NCBI RefSeq assembly: GCF_029531655.1
Contig: NZ_JANRMI010000001.1
Span: 186,001 to 250,000 of the forward strand
Direction of reading: 5' to 3'
Source: Bdellovibrio svalbardensis
GTDB taxonomy: Bacteria; Bdellovibrionota; Bdellovibrionia; Bdellovibrionales; Bdellovibrionaceae
Length of the DNA: 64,000 nt
Below are positions 16,719-28,204 of the stretch, in pieces. Each line of letters begins with the position of its first letter. Position 1 is the stretch's first letter. The notes beneath the pieces were generated by a model. That model did not search any database, was not told where the DNA came from, and worked only from the letters and a program-made list of their open reading frames with translations. A program made the translations under genes and the position numbers.

Positions 16719-17030
16719 TTAAGAAAGTTTCAAAGCGATGATCAACGCGTAGATAACCAATGACTCGATCAACGCAAGACCCAAGATCATTGGGATCAAA
16801 AGTTTACCAGAAGCCGCTGGATTGCGAGCGATACCTTCAAGTGCTGTAGCAGCAGTTTTACCTTGAGCCATGGCGCCACCGAATACTGCAACTGCGATAG
16901 TCAAAGCAGCAGCCAAAGCAACCATACCTTTATCAGCAGTAACAACTGGAGCAGCAGCAACAGCAGCTTCTTGTGCGAATGCAGATACAGAAGCCAACAA
17001 AGCAACCATAGCAACGATCATTTTTTTCAT
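16719..17030 (-). CDS. atpE: ATP synthase F0 subunit c with N-terminal signal sequence
   Basis: This is the rotor-ring subunit. It has two hydrophobic helices joined by the polar loop IARNP, with the ion-binding glutamate E89 in LIESLVIY. The 103-residue length exceeds the usual 75-85 because of an N-terminal signal-like segment (MKKMIVAMVALLASVSAFA) and a linker, as I recall for Helicobacter-type c subunits. Q56 and S90 match two of the Na+ ligands of Ilyobacter-type c rings, but the following threonine is a leucine, so H+ coupling is more likely. It is the last gene of the atpZ-I-B-E cluster, 36 bases after atpB. Confidence 0.93.
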   Translation of the reverse strand: MKKMIVAMVALLASVSAFAQEAAVAAAPVVTADKGMVALAAALTIAVAVFGGAMAQGKTAATALEGIARNPAASGKLLIPMILGLALIESLVIYALIIALKLS

Positions 17031-17066
17031 GTGAATCTCCTCTTATTGAGTGGTTATTTTTGCTTT

Positions 17067-17756
17067 TTAGTGATCGTGTGCAATCGCGAATGCCACGTAG
17101 ACCATTGAAAGCAAAGTAAATACAAAAGCTTGAACAAAACAAACGAACAATCCCATTACGTAGAATGGAATTGGAACGCCAATTGGAACGAGATCAAGGA
17201 ACACAGAAAGTACTGTGTGGTCACCCATCATAACGTTCGCAAGACGAAGACCTAATGAGAAAGGTCTTACCAAGTGAGATACGATTTCGATTACAAACAT
17301 CAATGGAGCCAAGAAAATCACCGGACCCATGAAGTGCTTCAAGTAAGCAACGATCCCGTTTTCTTTCACACCCTGGAAGTTATAAAACAAGAACATCAAG
17401 ATACCGAAACCGAATGTCGTATTGATGTTTTCAGTCGCAGGAGTCATTCCTGGAATCATACCAACCAAGTTGTTGAATACGATAAAGAAGAATACTGAAG
17501 TGAAGAACGGAACATAGTGTTTACCGTGCTCGCCGATAACCATTTCAGCTAAGCCTGACATTGTCTCAGTCAGCATTTCCATAACACCACGAAGAGAGAA
17601 TTTATCTGCAGGCAATACAGCGGTTTCGCCTTTACCCAAAGATGCACGAGCAGCAACACCGATACCGACAGTTGCAGCTGTTGTGATTGCAAGAGTTGCA
17701 ACGTGATCGTAGTGGTGGCCTACGCCAGGAATAAGTTGTGTCCAATTAAATGACAT
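17067..17756 (-). CDS. atpB: ATP synthase F0 subunit a
   Basis: This 229-residue multi-pass membrane protein forms the ion half-channels against the c ring. The essential arginine is in PFSLGLRLANVMMGDH, and the N-terminal region with GHHYDHVATL faces outward. NLVGMIPGMTPATENINTT is a family block. Its start overlaps the end of the upstream subunit I gene by 11 bases, so translation is probably coupled. The remaining subunit genes are about 20 kb away (38.3-44.2 kb). Confidence 0.94.
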   Translation of the reverse strand: MSFNWTQLIPGVGHHYDHVATLAITTAATVGIGVAARASLGKGETAVLPADKFSLRGVMEMLTETMSGLAEMVIGEHGKHYVPFFTSVFFFIVFNNLVGMIPGMTPATENINTTFGFGILMFLFYNFQGVKENGIVAYLKHFMGPVIFLAPLMFVIEIVSHLVRPFSLGLRLANVMMGDHTVLSVFLDLVPIGVPIPFYVMGLFVCFVQAFVFTLLSMVYVAFAIAHDH

Positions 17757-18114
17757 TGTCGTTTCCTTCTTTTAAAGCTGATCTAAGGGACTCGTCGATG
17801 GCAAAATAAATCGCCGAGAGTACGAAACTCGCAACTCCCATCGCAAACCACAATGGTGTGAACCATGGCAGCTTCACGATCGTGAAGATAATAATCCCTA
17901 AAATCGCATACTTAAATACAATGATCGAGATGGCTAGGGCAATCAATTTCTTCTCGAAGATAAGGCTGAAGCCAATTCCAAGCATAAGAAAGCTAAGAAA
18001 AATAACTAAAGAGCCGGCCAGGAATGAATAACCCTGGTGCGCCGCGGTAAAGATTGCTATCAGGAAGCTTCCCAAGGCACTGACAAGCAGGTGGGAAATA
18101 AGGACTTTTTTCAT
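17746..18114 (-). CDS. atpI: ATP synthase subunit I (AtpI-type)
   Basis: This small membrane protein of 122 residues has four hydrophobic segments. Size, topology and position immediately before atpB match the ATP-synthase I family, which helps c-ring assembly or Mg2+ supply. It begins MKKVLISHLLVSALGSFLIA and ends with a charged tail. It lies two bases after the AtpZ-type gene and overlaps atpB by 11 bases. The sequence signature is weak, so the assignment rests mainly on context. Confidence 0.78.
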   Translation of the reverse strand: MKKVLISHLLVSALGSFLIAIFTAAHQGYSFLAGSLVIFLSFLMLGIGFSLIFEKKLIALAISIIVFKYAILGIIIFTIVKLPWFTPLWFAMGVASFVLSAIYFAIDESLRSALKEGNDNVI

Positions 18115-18116
18115 TT

Positions 18117-18341
18117 TTACTTTTCGTCTTTTTTCGAACTTTTATCTTCTTGGTCCTGCATACGCTTTAAAAGCCAAATGACTCGAAAAAGCCATCCCAT
18201 CAAGCTTGCCAAACTCAGACCCACAAAAATAAGGCCCTTTGTGTGAAACTTCGTATCCAGATATTCACCTAGGTAAAAACATCCGATGATCAACCCGACA
18301 AGTTCAAAGCCAATAGATGCAAAAATTATATAGTTTCTCAT
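18117..18341 (-). CDS. atpZ: AtpZ/AtpI-type F0 accessory protein
   Basis: The 74-residue product has two membrane helices and fits the short AtpZ-like family: GFELVGLIIGCFYLGEYLD carries the glycine- and glutamate-containing first helix and the conserved LGxxLD. It ends in a lysine/aspartate-rich tail. AtpZ with AtpI is reported to support Mg2+/Ca2+ transport and ATP synthase assembly in other bacteria. The start codon overlaps the stop of the upstream TPR lipoprotein gene by one base. It is first in the Z-I-B-E order. Confidence 0.75.
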   Translation of the reverse strand: MRNYIIFASIGFELVGLIIGCFYLGEYLDTKFHTKGLIFVGLSLASLMGWLFRVIWLLKRMQDQEDKSSKKDEK

Positions 18342-19138
18342 TACTTCCTTAAGCCTCGCGCGCCGGGAGCATTCTTTTGGCGTTCTTGCAGTCTCTTAAT
18401 GCGAAGTTCAATATATTCAGGAGGGTTGTACTTCCCCCGGTATTCTTCCAAAACTTTGATGGCTTCTTTGAAGTTGTTATTTTCCTCATAACAGACGGCG
18501 AGCGTAAGGCCTACGTTCTCTTGTATCGATTTTTGAGGATAGTTCTGCATGAGCGTTTTAAAGATGTCCGTGGCTTTAGCGTACTCCTTTTTACCGACCA
18601 GAATATTTCCTTTAAGCATAAGCGCATTGAACCTGATGTTGTCGTCGGCCCTTAATCTCAAAAGGTTGTCGATTTCCGACTCTGCTTGAAAGAAATTGTT
18701 CATATAATAGTGAGCCCGCGCCACATTCATTTTGTACTGTGCAGCTTCAAGATCCGTGTGTGGCATCTGTTGTAGCTTGCTGTATTCGATAATCGCCAAA
18801 TGATAGTCTTGAAGGTTGTTGAAATAGATCGAGGCAATTTGTTTTTGAGCCTCAAGACGCTCTTTTTCATTCGGAGCATGTAAAACAATGAAGTGATAAT
18901 ATTGTATCGTCTTTGGATAGTCTTTGAGTTCAAAGAATGAAATTCTAGCGGCCTCTCGGGCTGCCTCTAATGGGAGTTCGCTGGGTGAATTTCGCAAAAT
19001 CACACGGTCCAAAAAAGTCAGGGCCACCTTATGGTGACCCTGTGCAATGTTTTTCTGTGCTTGTTTAAAGTCGCCCTCTTCCTGCGAAGAACAGGCGGAG
19101 AGTACCAGCACTAAAACAATCAGAAGAGTTCTGATCAT
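18341..19138 (-). CDS. TPR-repeat lipoprotein
   Basis: The start is placed at the ATG at 19138, one base after the gyrA stop, giving a lipoprotein signal MIRTLLIVLVLVLSAC with the lipidated cysteine at residue 16. A longer frame from 19204 would bury the signal within gyrA. The 265-residue product contains several tetratricopeptide-like helix pairs (AREAARISFFELKDYPKTIQ, YFNNLQDYHLAIIEYSKL, GKKEYAKATDIFKTLMQNYP). It resembles BamD or YfgC-type scaffold lipoproteins, but no specific match can be claimed. GAGGGTG upstream can serve as the ribosome-binding site. Confidence 0.82.
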   Translation of the reverse strand: MIRTLLIVLVLVLSACSSQEEGDFKQAQKNIAQGHHKVALTFLDRVILRNSPSELPLEAAREAARISFFELKDYPKTIQYYHFIVLHAPNEKERLEAQKQIASIYFNNLQDYHLAIIEYSKLQQMPHTDLEAAQYKMNVARAHYYMNNFFQAESEIDNLLRLRADDNIRFNALMLKGNILVGKKEYAKATDIFKTLMQNYPQKSIQENVGLTLAVCYEENNNFKEAIKVLEEYRGKYNPPEYIELRIKRLQERQKNAPGARGLRK

Positions 19139-19139
19139 T

Positions 19140-21617
19140 TTAGTGTTTTTCACCCTCTGGAACCACAACAGCTTCTTCAGAGTGATCATCTTCGACCACT
19201 GCAACCCCTGTTACAGTTTCATCTTTTTCATCGATATTGATCAGGCGCACACCCTGAGTGTTACGTCCAAGAATCGAGATGTCAGACATCTTCATACGGA
19301 TAACTTGTCCGTTATCAGTTGAAAGAATCAGCTCGTGTTTCTCTGAAACTTTTTTAGTTCCGATTACAACACCAACTTTATCGGTTGTTTTCTGAGTGAT
19401 AATACCGACGCCACCTCTTGATTGGATGCGGTATTCGCTCGTCTCAGAACGTTTTCCGTAACCTTTAGAAGTAACCATCAGGATTGTATCAGTAGTGTTT
19501 TTCTCCAAAACTTCCATTGCTACAACAGAATCATCTTTAGCAAGAGTGATTGCTTTCACACCGCGAGCGGTACGACCCATTTCACGAACATCATTTTCGT
19601 TAAAGCGGATCGACATACCTTCCTTAGTCGCAATGAAGATATCACTTTGACCGTCAGAAATCTTAACAGCGATAACACCGTCATCAAGATCTGTCGTCAA
19701 GGCGATAATACCTGCTGTTCTTGGATTCGCGAATGAATCCAAAGAAGTCTTTTTGATAATACCTTTTTCAGTGAGCATAACAACGAACTGTTTATCATTG
19801 AACTCGTCAACCGGAAGAATCGCACGAACGCTTTCTCCGTTAGCAAGTTGAACCACGTTCGCCAATGACTTACCTTTTGAAGTTCTGCTGCCTAGTGGAA
19901 GTTTATGAACTTTACACCAGTAAACTTTACCCTTGTCAGTGAATACAAGAAGCATCGTTTTAGTCGAAGCAGAGAAGAGATCCGTTACGTAATCTTCTTC
20001 TTTAGTCTCCATACCTTTCAAGCCTTTACCGCCACGTTTTTGTACGCGGTATTCAGCTGTCGGCATACGCTTGATAAGTCCTGTGTTTGTCACAGTGACA
20101 ACCATATCTTCATCAGCGATCAAATCTTCGTCTTCAATATCTGACAAATCACCTGTGATTTGTGTACGACGAGGATCTGCGAAGCGTTTTTTGATTTCTT
20201 CGAGTTCGCCAACGATAATTTTGTAAATTTCTGAAACGTCTGCCAGAACAAATCTCAACCAATCAATTTGTTTTTGAAGTTCTGCTAGTTCAGCGATGAT
20301 TTTATCTCGCTCCAAACCGGTCAAACGTTGTAGACGCATTTCCAAGATCGCAACAGCTTGACGTTCGCTGAACTCAAATTTCTCCATCAAAGCTTCACGA
20401 GCCGCATTAGCTTCTTTAGAAGCGCGGATCGTTTTAATTACTTCTTCAATGTGATCCAGTGCTTTTTTCAAACCCTCAAGGATATGAGCGCGTTCCAAAG
20501 CTTTCTTAAGTTCAAAGATACAACGTTTTGTAACAACGTCACGACGGTGATCAATGAATGCTTCCAACATGCCTTTAAGATCGAAGGTAACCGGTTGGTT
20601 CTTCGCATCCAAAGCAAGCATGATGATACCAAAGCTGGTTTGTAGCTGAGTGAATTTATAAAGTCTGTTCAGGATAACGCTGGCATTTTCGCCGCGCTTT
20701 AGAACAACAACGATACGCATACCTTCACGAGAAGATTCATCACGGATATCAGAAATACCTTCGATTTGCTTATCACGAACAAGGTCCGCCATGCTTTCGA
20801 TAAGCTTCGCTTTATTCACTTGATAAGGAATTTCTGTGATGATGATTTCTTCGCGATCTTTTACGCTAACAACTTCAGCAACACCCTTCAAAGAGATGAT
20901 GCCACGGCCTTTTTTGTAAGCCTGAAGAATACCTTCACGGCCAGCGATCACACCAGCAGACGGGAAGTCCGGGCCTTTGATAAACTGAAGTAGATCCTCA
21001 AGTTGCGCCGTCGGATTATTGATGAGGTGAATACAACCATCAATAACTTCGCCCAAGTTGTGCGGAGGAATGTTGGTCGCCATACCTACGGCGATACCAG
21101 TTGAACCGTTTACCAGCAAATTCGGGAATTTAGCAGGAAGAACAAGTGGAATTTCTAAAGAGTCATCATAGTTGGGACCGAAAGGAATTGTTTCCTTCTC
21201 GATATCCGCCAGCAATTCTTCTGCAAGATGAGTCATACGGATTTCGGTGTAACGCATAGCTGCTGCGCTATCGCCGTCGATAGAACCGAAGTTTCCTTGA
21301 CCATCTTCGAGTGGATATCTCAAAGAGAAGTCCTGGGCCATACGAACCATGGTTTCGTAAACCGCAGAGTCACCATGTGGATGGTATTTACCGATTACGT
21401 CGCCGACAACACGGGCTGACTTCAGATAAGGACGATTCGAACGATTGTTCATCTCGCTTTGCGCGAAAAGAACACGACGGTGCACGGGTTTCAAACCATC
21501 ACGAACGTCAGGAAGAGCACGACCAACAATGACCGACATTGAGTACTGAAGATATGCGCCACGCATTTCTTTACTAATATCGACGAGTGTTACGCCTTTT
21601 TCGTTATTATTTTCCAT
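19140..21617 (-). CDS. gyrA: DNA gyrase subunit A
   Basis: GyrA cuts and reseals DNA and introduces negative supercoils with GyrB. The catalytic tyrosine is in [11 protein letters not shown] (about residue 123), and the quinolone-resistance region around [17 protein letters not shown] has Ser and Glu at the usual positions. The C-terminal wrapping domain carries the GyrA box QKRGGKG. It ends in an acidic tail ([16 protein letters not shown]). The length of 825 is normal. It lies 31 bases after gyrB and runs directly into the TPR lipoprotein gene. Confidence 0.97.
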   Translation of the reverse strand: MENNNEKGVTLVDISKEMRGAYLQYSMSVIVGRALPDVRDGLKPVHRRVLFAQSEMNNRSNRPYLKSARVVGDVIGKYHPHGDSAVYETMVRMAQDFSLRYPLEDGQGNFGSIDGDSAAAMRYTEIRMTHLAEELLADIEKETIPFGPNYDDSLEIPLVLPAKFPNLLVNGSTGIAVGMATNIPPHNLGEVIDGCIHLINNPTAQLEDLLQFIKGPDFPSAGVIAGREGILQAYKKGRGIISLKGVAEVVSVKDREEIIITEIPYQVNKAKLIESMADLVRDKQIEGISDIRDESSREGMRIVVVLKRGENASVILNRLYKFTQLQTSFGIIMLALDAKNQPVTFDLKGMLEAFIDHRRDVVTKRCIFELKKALERAHILEGLKKALDHIEEVIKTIRASKEANAAREALMEKFEFSERQAVAILEMRLQRLTGLERDKIIAELAELQKQIDWLRFVLADVSEIYKIIVGELEEIKKRFADPRRTQITGDLSDIEDEDLIADEDMVVTVTNTGLIKRMPTAEYRVQKRGGKGLKGMETKEEDYVTDLFSASTKTMLLVFTDKGKVYWCKVHKLPLGSRTSKGKSLANVVQLANGESVRAILPVDEFNDKQFVVMLTEKGIIKKTSLDSFANPRTAGIIALTTDLDDGVIAVKISDGQSDIFIATKEGMSIRFNENDVREMGRTARGVKAITLAKDDSVVAMEVLEKNTTDTILMVTSKGYGKRSETSEYRIQSRGGVGIITQKTTDKVGVVIGTKKVSEKHELILSTDNGQVIRMKMSDISILGRNTQGVRLINIDEKDETVTGVAVVEDDHSEEAVVVPEGEKH

Positions 21618-21648
21618 AAACTTTTCACCAATTCTAAGTAACTAAAAA

Positions 21649-24096
<2,448 letters not shown>

Positions 24097-24142
24097 TCAA
24101 AAAATTCACGATGAAAAATTTCATCGAAAAATTAAAGTAGCG

Positions 24143-25267
24143 TTAATCAAGGATAAGACCATCCTTGATTCGCACGACGGAAAGCTGATCGAGGCTGAAA
24201 CTATCAGGTAAAGTGAAATCCGTGGTCGTTACAAAAATCTGCGTATTGATCTCGTGTAAGAACGTAATCAACGCTTCTCTTTTGGCTTTATCGAGCTCGG
24301 AAAGTACGTCATCTAACATCAGCACAGGATAGGTTCCGTGAGCCTTCCTATGATACACAATTTGGGCCATTTTGAAAGACAATATGATCGCTCTCTGCTG
24401 CCCCTGGCTACAAAAAAATCTTGAGTCTTTTCCACCATATAGGAAGACGATGTCATGCTTGTGAGGACCCACCAAACTTGTTCCACTTGAGAGCTCTGCA
24501 TCATGAAGTTCGCGCAGACGTTTTTCTAGTGCATTTTGGATTTCTTCTCTTGTGAATTTCAGCGCATTTTGATCGGAAACCACATATTCCACGGAGATAT
24601 CCACAGCAGAGTTGCTGGAAATGTACTGCATGGCATTATTGAACTCTTTGGCCAATCCTTGCAAAGCAGAGACGCGGGCATAGGTTAAATCGGTCGCCAA
24701 ACGCACAAAACTGGGGCTTAGAGACTCCAAAAGGTTCTCCGTGACCATTTTATCCTGCAAACCCTCCAAAAAGTTTTTAAGGATCTTGTTGCGCGTTTTG
24801 AGTGCTTTTCGATAATCGGAAATTAAATTCATATTTTTTCGGTCAAAAGTAACTAAAAGTTCATCCACGAGTTCGCGGCGATGATCAGCGCCTTCTTTTA
24901 TGGAAGCCAGACTTTCAGGACTAAACACTACACTAGCAAATATTTTTCGAATGTCTGATGAGTTCACACGCTTTTCATTCAAGGTCAGAACTTTGCGACT
25001 TTTGCTTAAGCCCATTTTTAATTTGTAGTGAAGGTCGTTTTGACTAATCAACGCCTGGATAAGTGCTTCCTGATTATTTGAATTTATCAATGTGGAATTG
25101 TCAGAGTAGCGGAATGAGTCTCCTTGAGAGATCATATACATGGCTTCAAGAAGATTTGTTTTTCCTTGGCCGTTCTCTCCCAGAAATACATTCACTCGAG
25201 GAGAGAAAGAGAGCACTACGTCTCGGTAATTCCGAAAATTAACAAGACGTAGTCTTTCAAAAATCAT
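24143..25267 (-). CDS. recF: DNA replication and repair protein RecF
   Basis: RecF is an SMC-like ATPase that helps load RecA at gaps. Walker A is GENGQGKTN near residue 29, the signature motif is SQGQQRAI, and Walker B is LMLDDVLSELD. I start it at the ATG at 25267 (MIFERLRL, 374 residues), which overlaps the dnaN stop codon (TGATG). A start further upstream would lie inside dnaN. This tight coupling to dnaN is common. Confidence 0.95.
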   Translation of the reverse strand: MIFERLRLVNFRNYRDVVLSFSPRVNVFLGENGQGKTNLLEAMYMISQGDSFRYSDNSTLINSNNQEALIQALISQNDLHYKLKMGLSKSRKVLTLNEKRVNSSDIRKIFASVVFSPESLASIKEGADHRRELVDELLVTFDRKNMNLISDYRKALKTRNKILKNFLEGLQDKMVTENLLESLSPSFVRLATDLTYARVSALQGLAKEFNNAMQYISSNSAVDISVEYVVSDQNALKFTREEIQNALEKRLRELHDAELSSGTSLVGPHKHDIVFLYGGKDSRFFCSQGQQRAIILSFKMAQIVYHRKAHGTYPVLMLDDVLSELDKAKREALITFLHEINTQIFVTTTDFTLPDSFSLDQLSVVRIKDGLILD

Positions 25268-26373
25268 CAGATTCTCATAGGCATGATCACGCAAGTGTAA
25301 GACTGGTCATTGTGAGGTCTTACTAAGCCTGGTGATAGATGATCATTTAACTCAAAATCAACTTTTTCGTTGTTGATGCTAGTTAGAATATCCGTGATGT
25401 ACTTTGCATTGAAACCAATTTTGATTTCATTACCTGAATACTCAACTTCAATTTCTTCTTTCGCATCACCCAACTCTGGATTGTTAGAAGAAATTTCCAT
25501 ACGGCCGTTAGTTAGATTCAAGTGGACTGCTTTTGACTTTTGGTTCGCCAGCAAAGACACACGTTTTAAAGAAGTTAAGAAAGCTTCTTTGTTGATCATA
25601 ACTTTTTGCGGAAGTTTCTGTGGAATAAACTGTTGATAATTCGGGTACTTTCCCTCAATCAAACGAATCATCAAAATTGTCGATGAATGTTTTAGTACGA
25701 ATTGAGATCCTTCAACTGCAATTTCTACCTGGCCATCGATACCTTCCAAGATTTTTTTAATCTCATGAAGACCTTTGCGAGGAATGATTACACCTTGGGT
25801 TGTAGTAACTTTAATTTCTGATGAAGCTTTACTTACCAAGCTCATACGATGGCCGTCTGTAGCAACCATCTTAAAACCTGTTTGTGGATTTAATTCAAAG
25901 AAGACACCGTTCAAGTGGTATCTAGTTTCATCATTCGATACAGAGTAAATAGTTTTATCGATCATCTCTTTCAAAACTTGGGCATCAATTTTAATAAATG
26001 CCTGGGAATTGAATGTTGGGAAGATCGGATATTCCTCAGCTGAAATACCAACAATTTTTGAAGTGTACTTGCCTTGTTTGATTTCCAACCAATTATTTTC
26101 TTTTTTGATCAAAGTGATTGGACCCTCAGAAAGCTCTTTGGCAATTTCGAAAAGGCTTTTTGCCGAGACTGCTACTTTTCCTGGTTGATGTACTTGAGCT
26201 TTGATTTGGTCAGTAAGACTTACTTCCAAATCTGTAGCGAAGACTTTCAACAAGTTTTGATCTGCCTCAAGAAGTACGTTGATGAGAATCGGCATGGTGT
26301 TGCGCTTCTCAACAATGTTTTGAGTTTTTCCGATAAGGCTTAACAGATCTCTCTTATCAATTTCAATTTTCAT
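25267..26373 (-). CDS. dnaN: DNA polymerase III beta sliding clamp
   Basis: The clamp encircles DNA and tethers polymerase and partner proteins. The 368-residue product has the three-domain pattern, with MKIEIDKRDLLSLIGKTQNI at the N-terminus, central YHLNGVFFE and ATDGHRMSLVSK, and the C-terminal YTCVIMPMRI that ends nearly all clamps and forms part of the peptide-binding cleft. It sits between the predicted origin (26396-26641) and recF. AGAGGACTTT precedes the start. Confidence 0.97.
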   Translation of the reverse strand: MKIEIDKRDLLSLIGKTQNIVEKRNTMPILINVLLEADQNLLKVFATDLEVSLTDQIKAQVHQPGKVAVSAKSLFEIAKELSEGPITLIKKENNWLEIKQGKYTSKIVGISAEEYPIFPTFNSQAFIKIDAQVLKEMIDKTIYSVSNDETRYHLNGVFFELNPQTGFKMVATDGHRMSLVSKASSEIKVTTTQGVIIPRKGLHEIKKILEGIDGQVEIAVEGSQFVLKHSSTILMIRLIEGKYPNYQQFIPQKLPQKVMINKEAFLTSLKRVSLLANQKSKAVHLNLTNGRMEISSNNPELGDAKEEIEVEYSGNEIKIGFNAKYITDILTSINNEKVDFELNDHLSPGLVRPHNDQSYTCVIMPMRI

Positions 26374-26426
26374 AAAGTCCTCTTAAAAACGCTCTCTTAT
26401 TATCTATTACTTATAATATAAATAAC

Positions 26427-26453
26427 TAGTAGTAGTAGTAGGGGCGTGGAAAA
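26427..26453 (+). promoter_or_regulatory. DnaA-trio element with adjoining DnaA box
   Basis: Five consecutive TAG triplets (26427-26441) are followed by GGG and CGTGGAAAA, a DnaA-box relative of TGTGGATAA with two mismatches. An AT-rich tract lies on the other side. In known trio origins DnaA loads from the box onto the single-stranded triplets and opens the AT-rich DNA. The orientation here is as expected. Confidence 0.65.
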
Positions 26454-26495
26454 CCTAACAAATCCCCTAAGTACGTGTAAACACTAAAAAACACT

Positions 26496-26504
26496 TGTGG
26501 ATAA
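26496..26504 (-). promoter_or_regulatory. perfect DnaA box
   Basis: TGTGGATAA, the exact complement of the consensus TTATCCACA, lies in the dnaN-dnaA gap 54 bases past the TAG triplets. It is probably the highest-affinity site of the origin. Confidence 0.85.
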
Positions 26505-26588
26505 AGACCCTGTACAACTTTGCCTTAAAAGCTCTGTTTTTGGGGGTAACTCGGATCCACATTTTTAACCCCAGAGACTTCCACACCT

Positions 26589-26597
26589 CTATCCACA
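26589..26597 (+). promoter_or_regulatory. near-perfect DnaA box
   Basis: CTATCCACA matches the DnaA box consensus at eight of nine positions and lies just past the dnaA stop, in the opposite orientation to the perfect box. Confidence 0.7.
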
Positions 26598-26605
26598 GTC
26601 CACAT

Positions 26606-28033
26606 TCACACCCCTGTGATATTGTGGATTCTCTGTTCCAAGTCTTCGATATCCTTCGCGATATCTTGATCCGTAGCCTGTAGATTCTTGACCCGTTCCA
26701 GAGCATTCATCACAGTTGTGTGATCTTTTCCGCCAAAAGCTTTGCCGATATCTACTAGAGATTTATCCAAAAACTTCTTAATTAAATGCATGGCAATTTG
26801 ACGTGGAACGACAATTGGCTTCGCTCTAGTTGATGCTTTTAGGTCTAAAACTCGCACTTTAAAGTGATCTGCGACCAATTTTTGAATCTCTTCCACTGAA
26901 ATAGTGGATTGAGTTTCATGATGCGAAAGAATGCGTTTTACGAGCTCACCATCAATCGGTAAACCTTGAAGCTCAGAGAACATCTTAACTTTTTTAAGGT
27001 TGCCCTCTAGCTCTCTAATTGAGCGTTTGGAGATCCTTGCGATATAGGTCGCTACGTCTTCAGGCATACGAACATTATATTTCTCTGCCTTATAGCGAAG
27101 AATGGCGATACGGGTTTCCAGATCCGGCATTGTAATATCCACAATCAAACCGCGTTCAAGGCGGGTACGACTGCGGTCTTCAAGGCCATGAATATCCTTA
27201 GGCATGCGGTCGCTAGCCAGGATAACCTGCTTGCGGCTATCGATAAAACTATTCACAGTATGAAAAAATTCCTCTTGGACGGCTTCCCCTCGGGCAATAA
27301 ATTGAACGTCATCGACGAGCAAAATATCTGAATTCTCTCGGTATTTTTGTCTAAACTTATCCATCTCGTGACGGCGAATTGCCGAAATACACTCGTTCAT
27401 AAAGCGTTCTGCAGAGATGTAAGTGATCCTAAGGTGTTGAAATTGATCGCGAATATGGTTTCCAGTCGCGTGCAAAAGATGGGTTTTACCCATTCCAACC
27501 GGTCCATATATATAGAGGGGATTGTAATCGTCAGCTCCGGGGTTCCTAGCTACGTTATAGCAGGCCGCATGGGCAAACTCTGAGTTCTTACCCACGACAA
27601 AGGTCGAAAAAGTAAGATCACTATTTAAAGAGCCTTCAGAACTAGACCTATGTTGAGTAGTCTGAGTACCCTGACTACGCCCAAGTTGAGCCTGGAGGAC
27701 TTCAGATCCACCAAGGGCCTCCTCAAGAGAGCTCCCAGCCGTTTCGATATGAGCATTCACTTTGCTTCCAGTAATACTGAATTCAACTTCAAATGGCCTA
27801 TTGTAAGTATCTGAAATCTCTGCATAAATCTTGTCTTGCAGGTTCTCAATAACAAAGTATTGATGTAGGGCATTGGGTACCCCGAGTATCAATTTGGGAC
27901 GCTCCTGAGTACCCGCGGTGCTGATATACTCAATCGGATCAAGCCAAGTATCCAATAACTTATTGTTATCGTTACGGCTCTTCATTTTCGTTTTAATCAA
28001 ATTCCAGAAAGAAGAGTTTAACTCCACGCTCAC
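26606..28033 (-). CDS. dnaA: chromosomal replication initiator protein DnaA
   Basis: DnaA binds the DnaA boxes and opens the origin. It has an N-terminal helicase-contact domain, a variable linker rich in S, Q and T (about 100-140), an AAA+ domain with Walker A GPVGMGKT (177-184) and Walker B LLVDDVQF, and a C-terminal helix-turn-helix ending GGKDHTTVMNAL. The start is GTG: 28033 gives 475 residues, but the GAGGGG site is only two bases away. A second GTG at 28027 is eight bases from it and may be the true start (MELNSSFW). It diverges from rpmH. Confidence 0.96.
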   Translation of the reverse strand: MSVELNSSFWNLIKTKMKSRNDNNKLLDTWLDPIEYISTAGTQERPKLILGVPNALHQYFVIENLQDKIYAEISDTYNRPFEVEFSITGSKVNAHIETAGSSLEEALGGSEVLQAQLGRSQGTQTTQHRSSSEGSLNSDLTFSTFVVGKNSEFAHAACYNVARNPGADDYNPLYIYGPVGMGKTHLLHATGNHIRDQFQHLRITYISAERFMNECISAIRRHEMDKFRQKYRENSDILLVDDVQFIARGEAVQEEFFHTVNSFIDSRKQVILASDRMPKDIHGLEDRSRTRLERGLIVDITMPDLETRIAILRYKAEKYNVRMPEDVATYIARISKRSIRELEGNLKKVKMFSELQGLPIDGELVKRILSHHETQSTISVEEIQKLVADHFKVRVLDLKASTRAKPIVVPRQIAMHLIKKFLDKSLVDIGKAFGGKDHTTVMNALERVKNLQATDQDIAKDIEDLEQRIHNITGV

Positions 28034-28125
28034 GTCCCCTCGAACTGGCTTAGACTCCGACTCCTTCGGAGTGTGAGCTTAGGCCTAGGGCACCTCTTAA
28101 CAAGGGGAGCTGAAGTTTTCAACAG

Positions 28126-28153
28126 TTGACCTTGATGCTGCATTGTGATTAAT
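28126..28153 (+). promoter_or_regulatory. candidate rpmH promoter
   Basis: TTGACC (28126-28131) and ATTAAT (28148-28153) are separated by 16 bases, giving a sigma70-like pair about 140 bases before rpmH. It lies in the divergent dnaA-rpmH gap and would leave a long leader containing the hairpin at 28205-28255. Confidence 0.4.
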
Positions 28154-28204
28154 TAGTGCCCCACGTATCTAGTTGGAAGCAACTTTGTGGGAAGCACATT
28201 TAGT

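Larger units (their letters stand above)
26396..26641. other. predicted chromosomal replication origin (oriC)
   Basis: The dnaN-dnaA gap holds an AT-rich tract (26396-26426), five TAG triplets (26427-26441) and a GC-rich spacer. DnaA boxes follow: 26445-26453 (7/9, minus), 26496-26504 (9/9, minus), 26553-26561 (7/9, plus), 26589-26597 (8/9, plus) and 26633-26641 (7/9, minus, inside the dnaA end). This order equals the DnaA-trio unwinding layout known from Bacillus. The 258-base gap upstream of dnaA lacks a perfect box, so I place the origin here. Confidence 0.8.

Noticed and set aside
16719-17030. Clear Na+-driven ATP synthase
   Set aside because: Only part of the Na+ ligand set is present (leucine after S90), so H+ coupling remains more likely.
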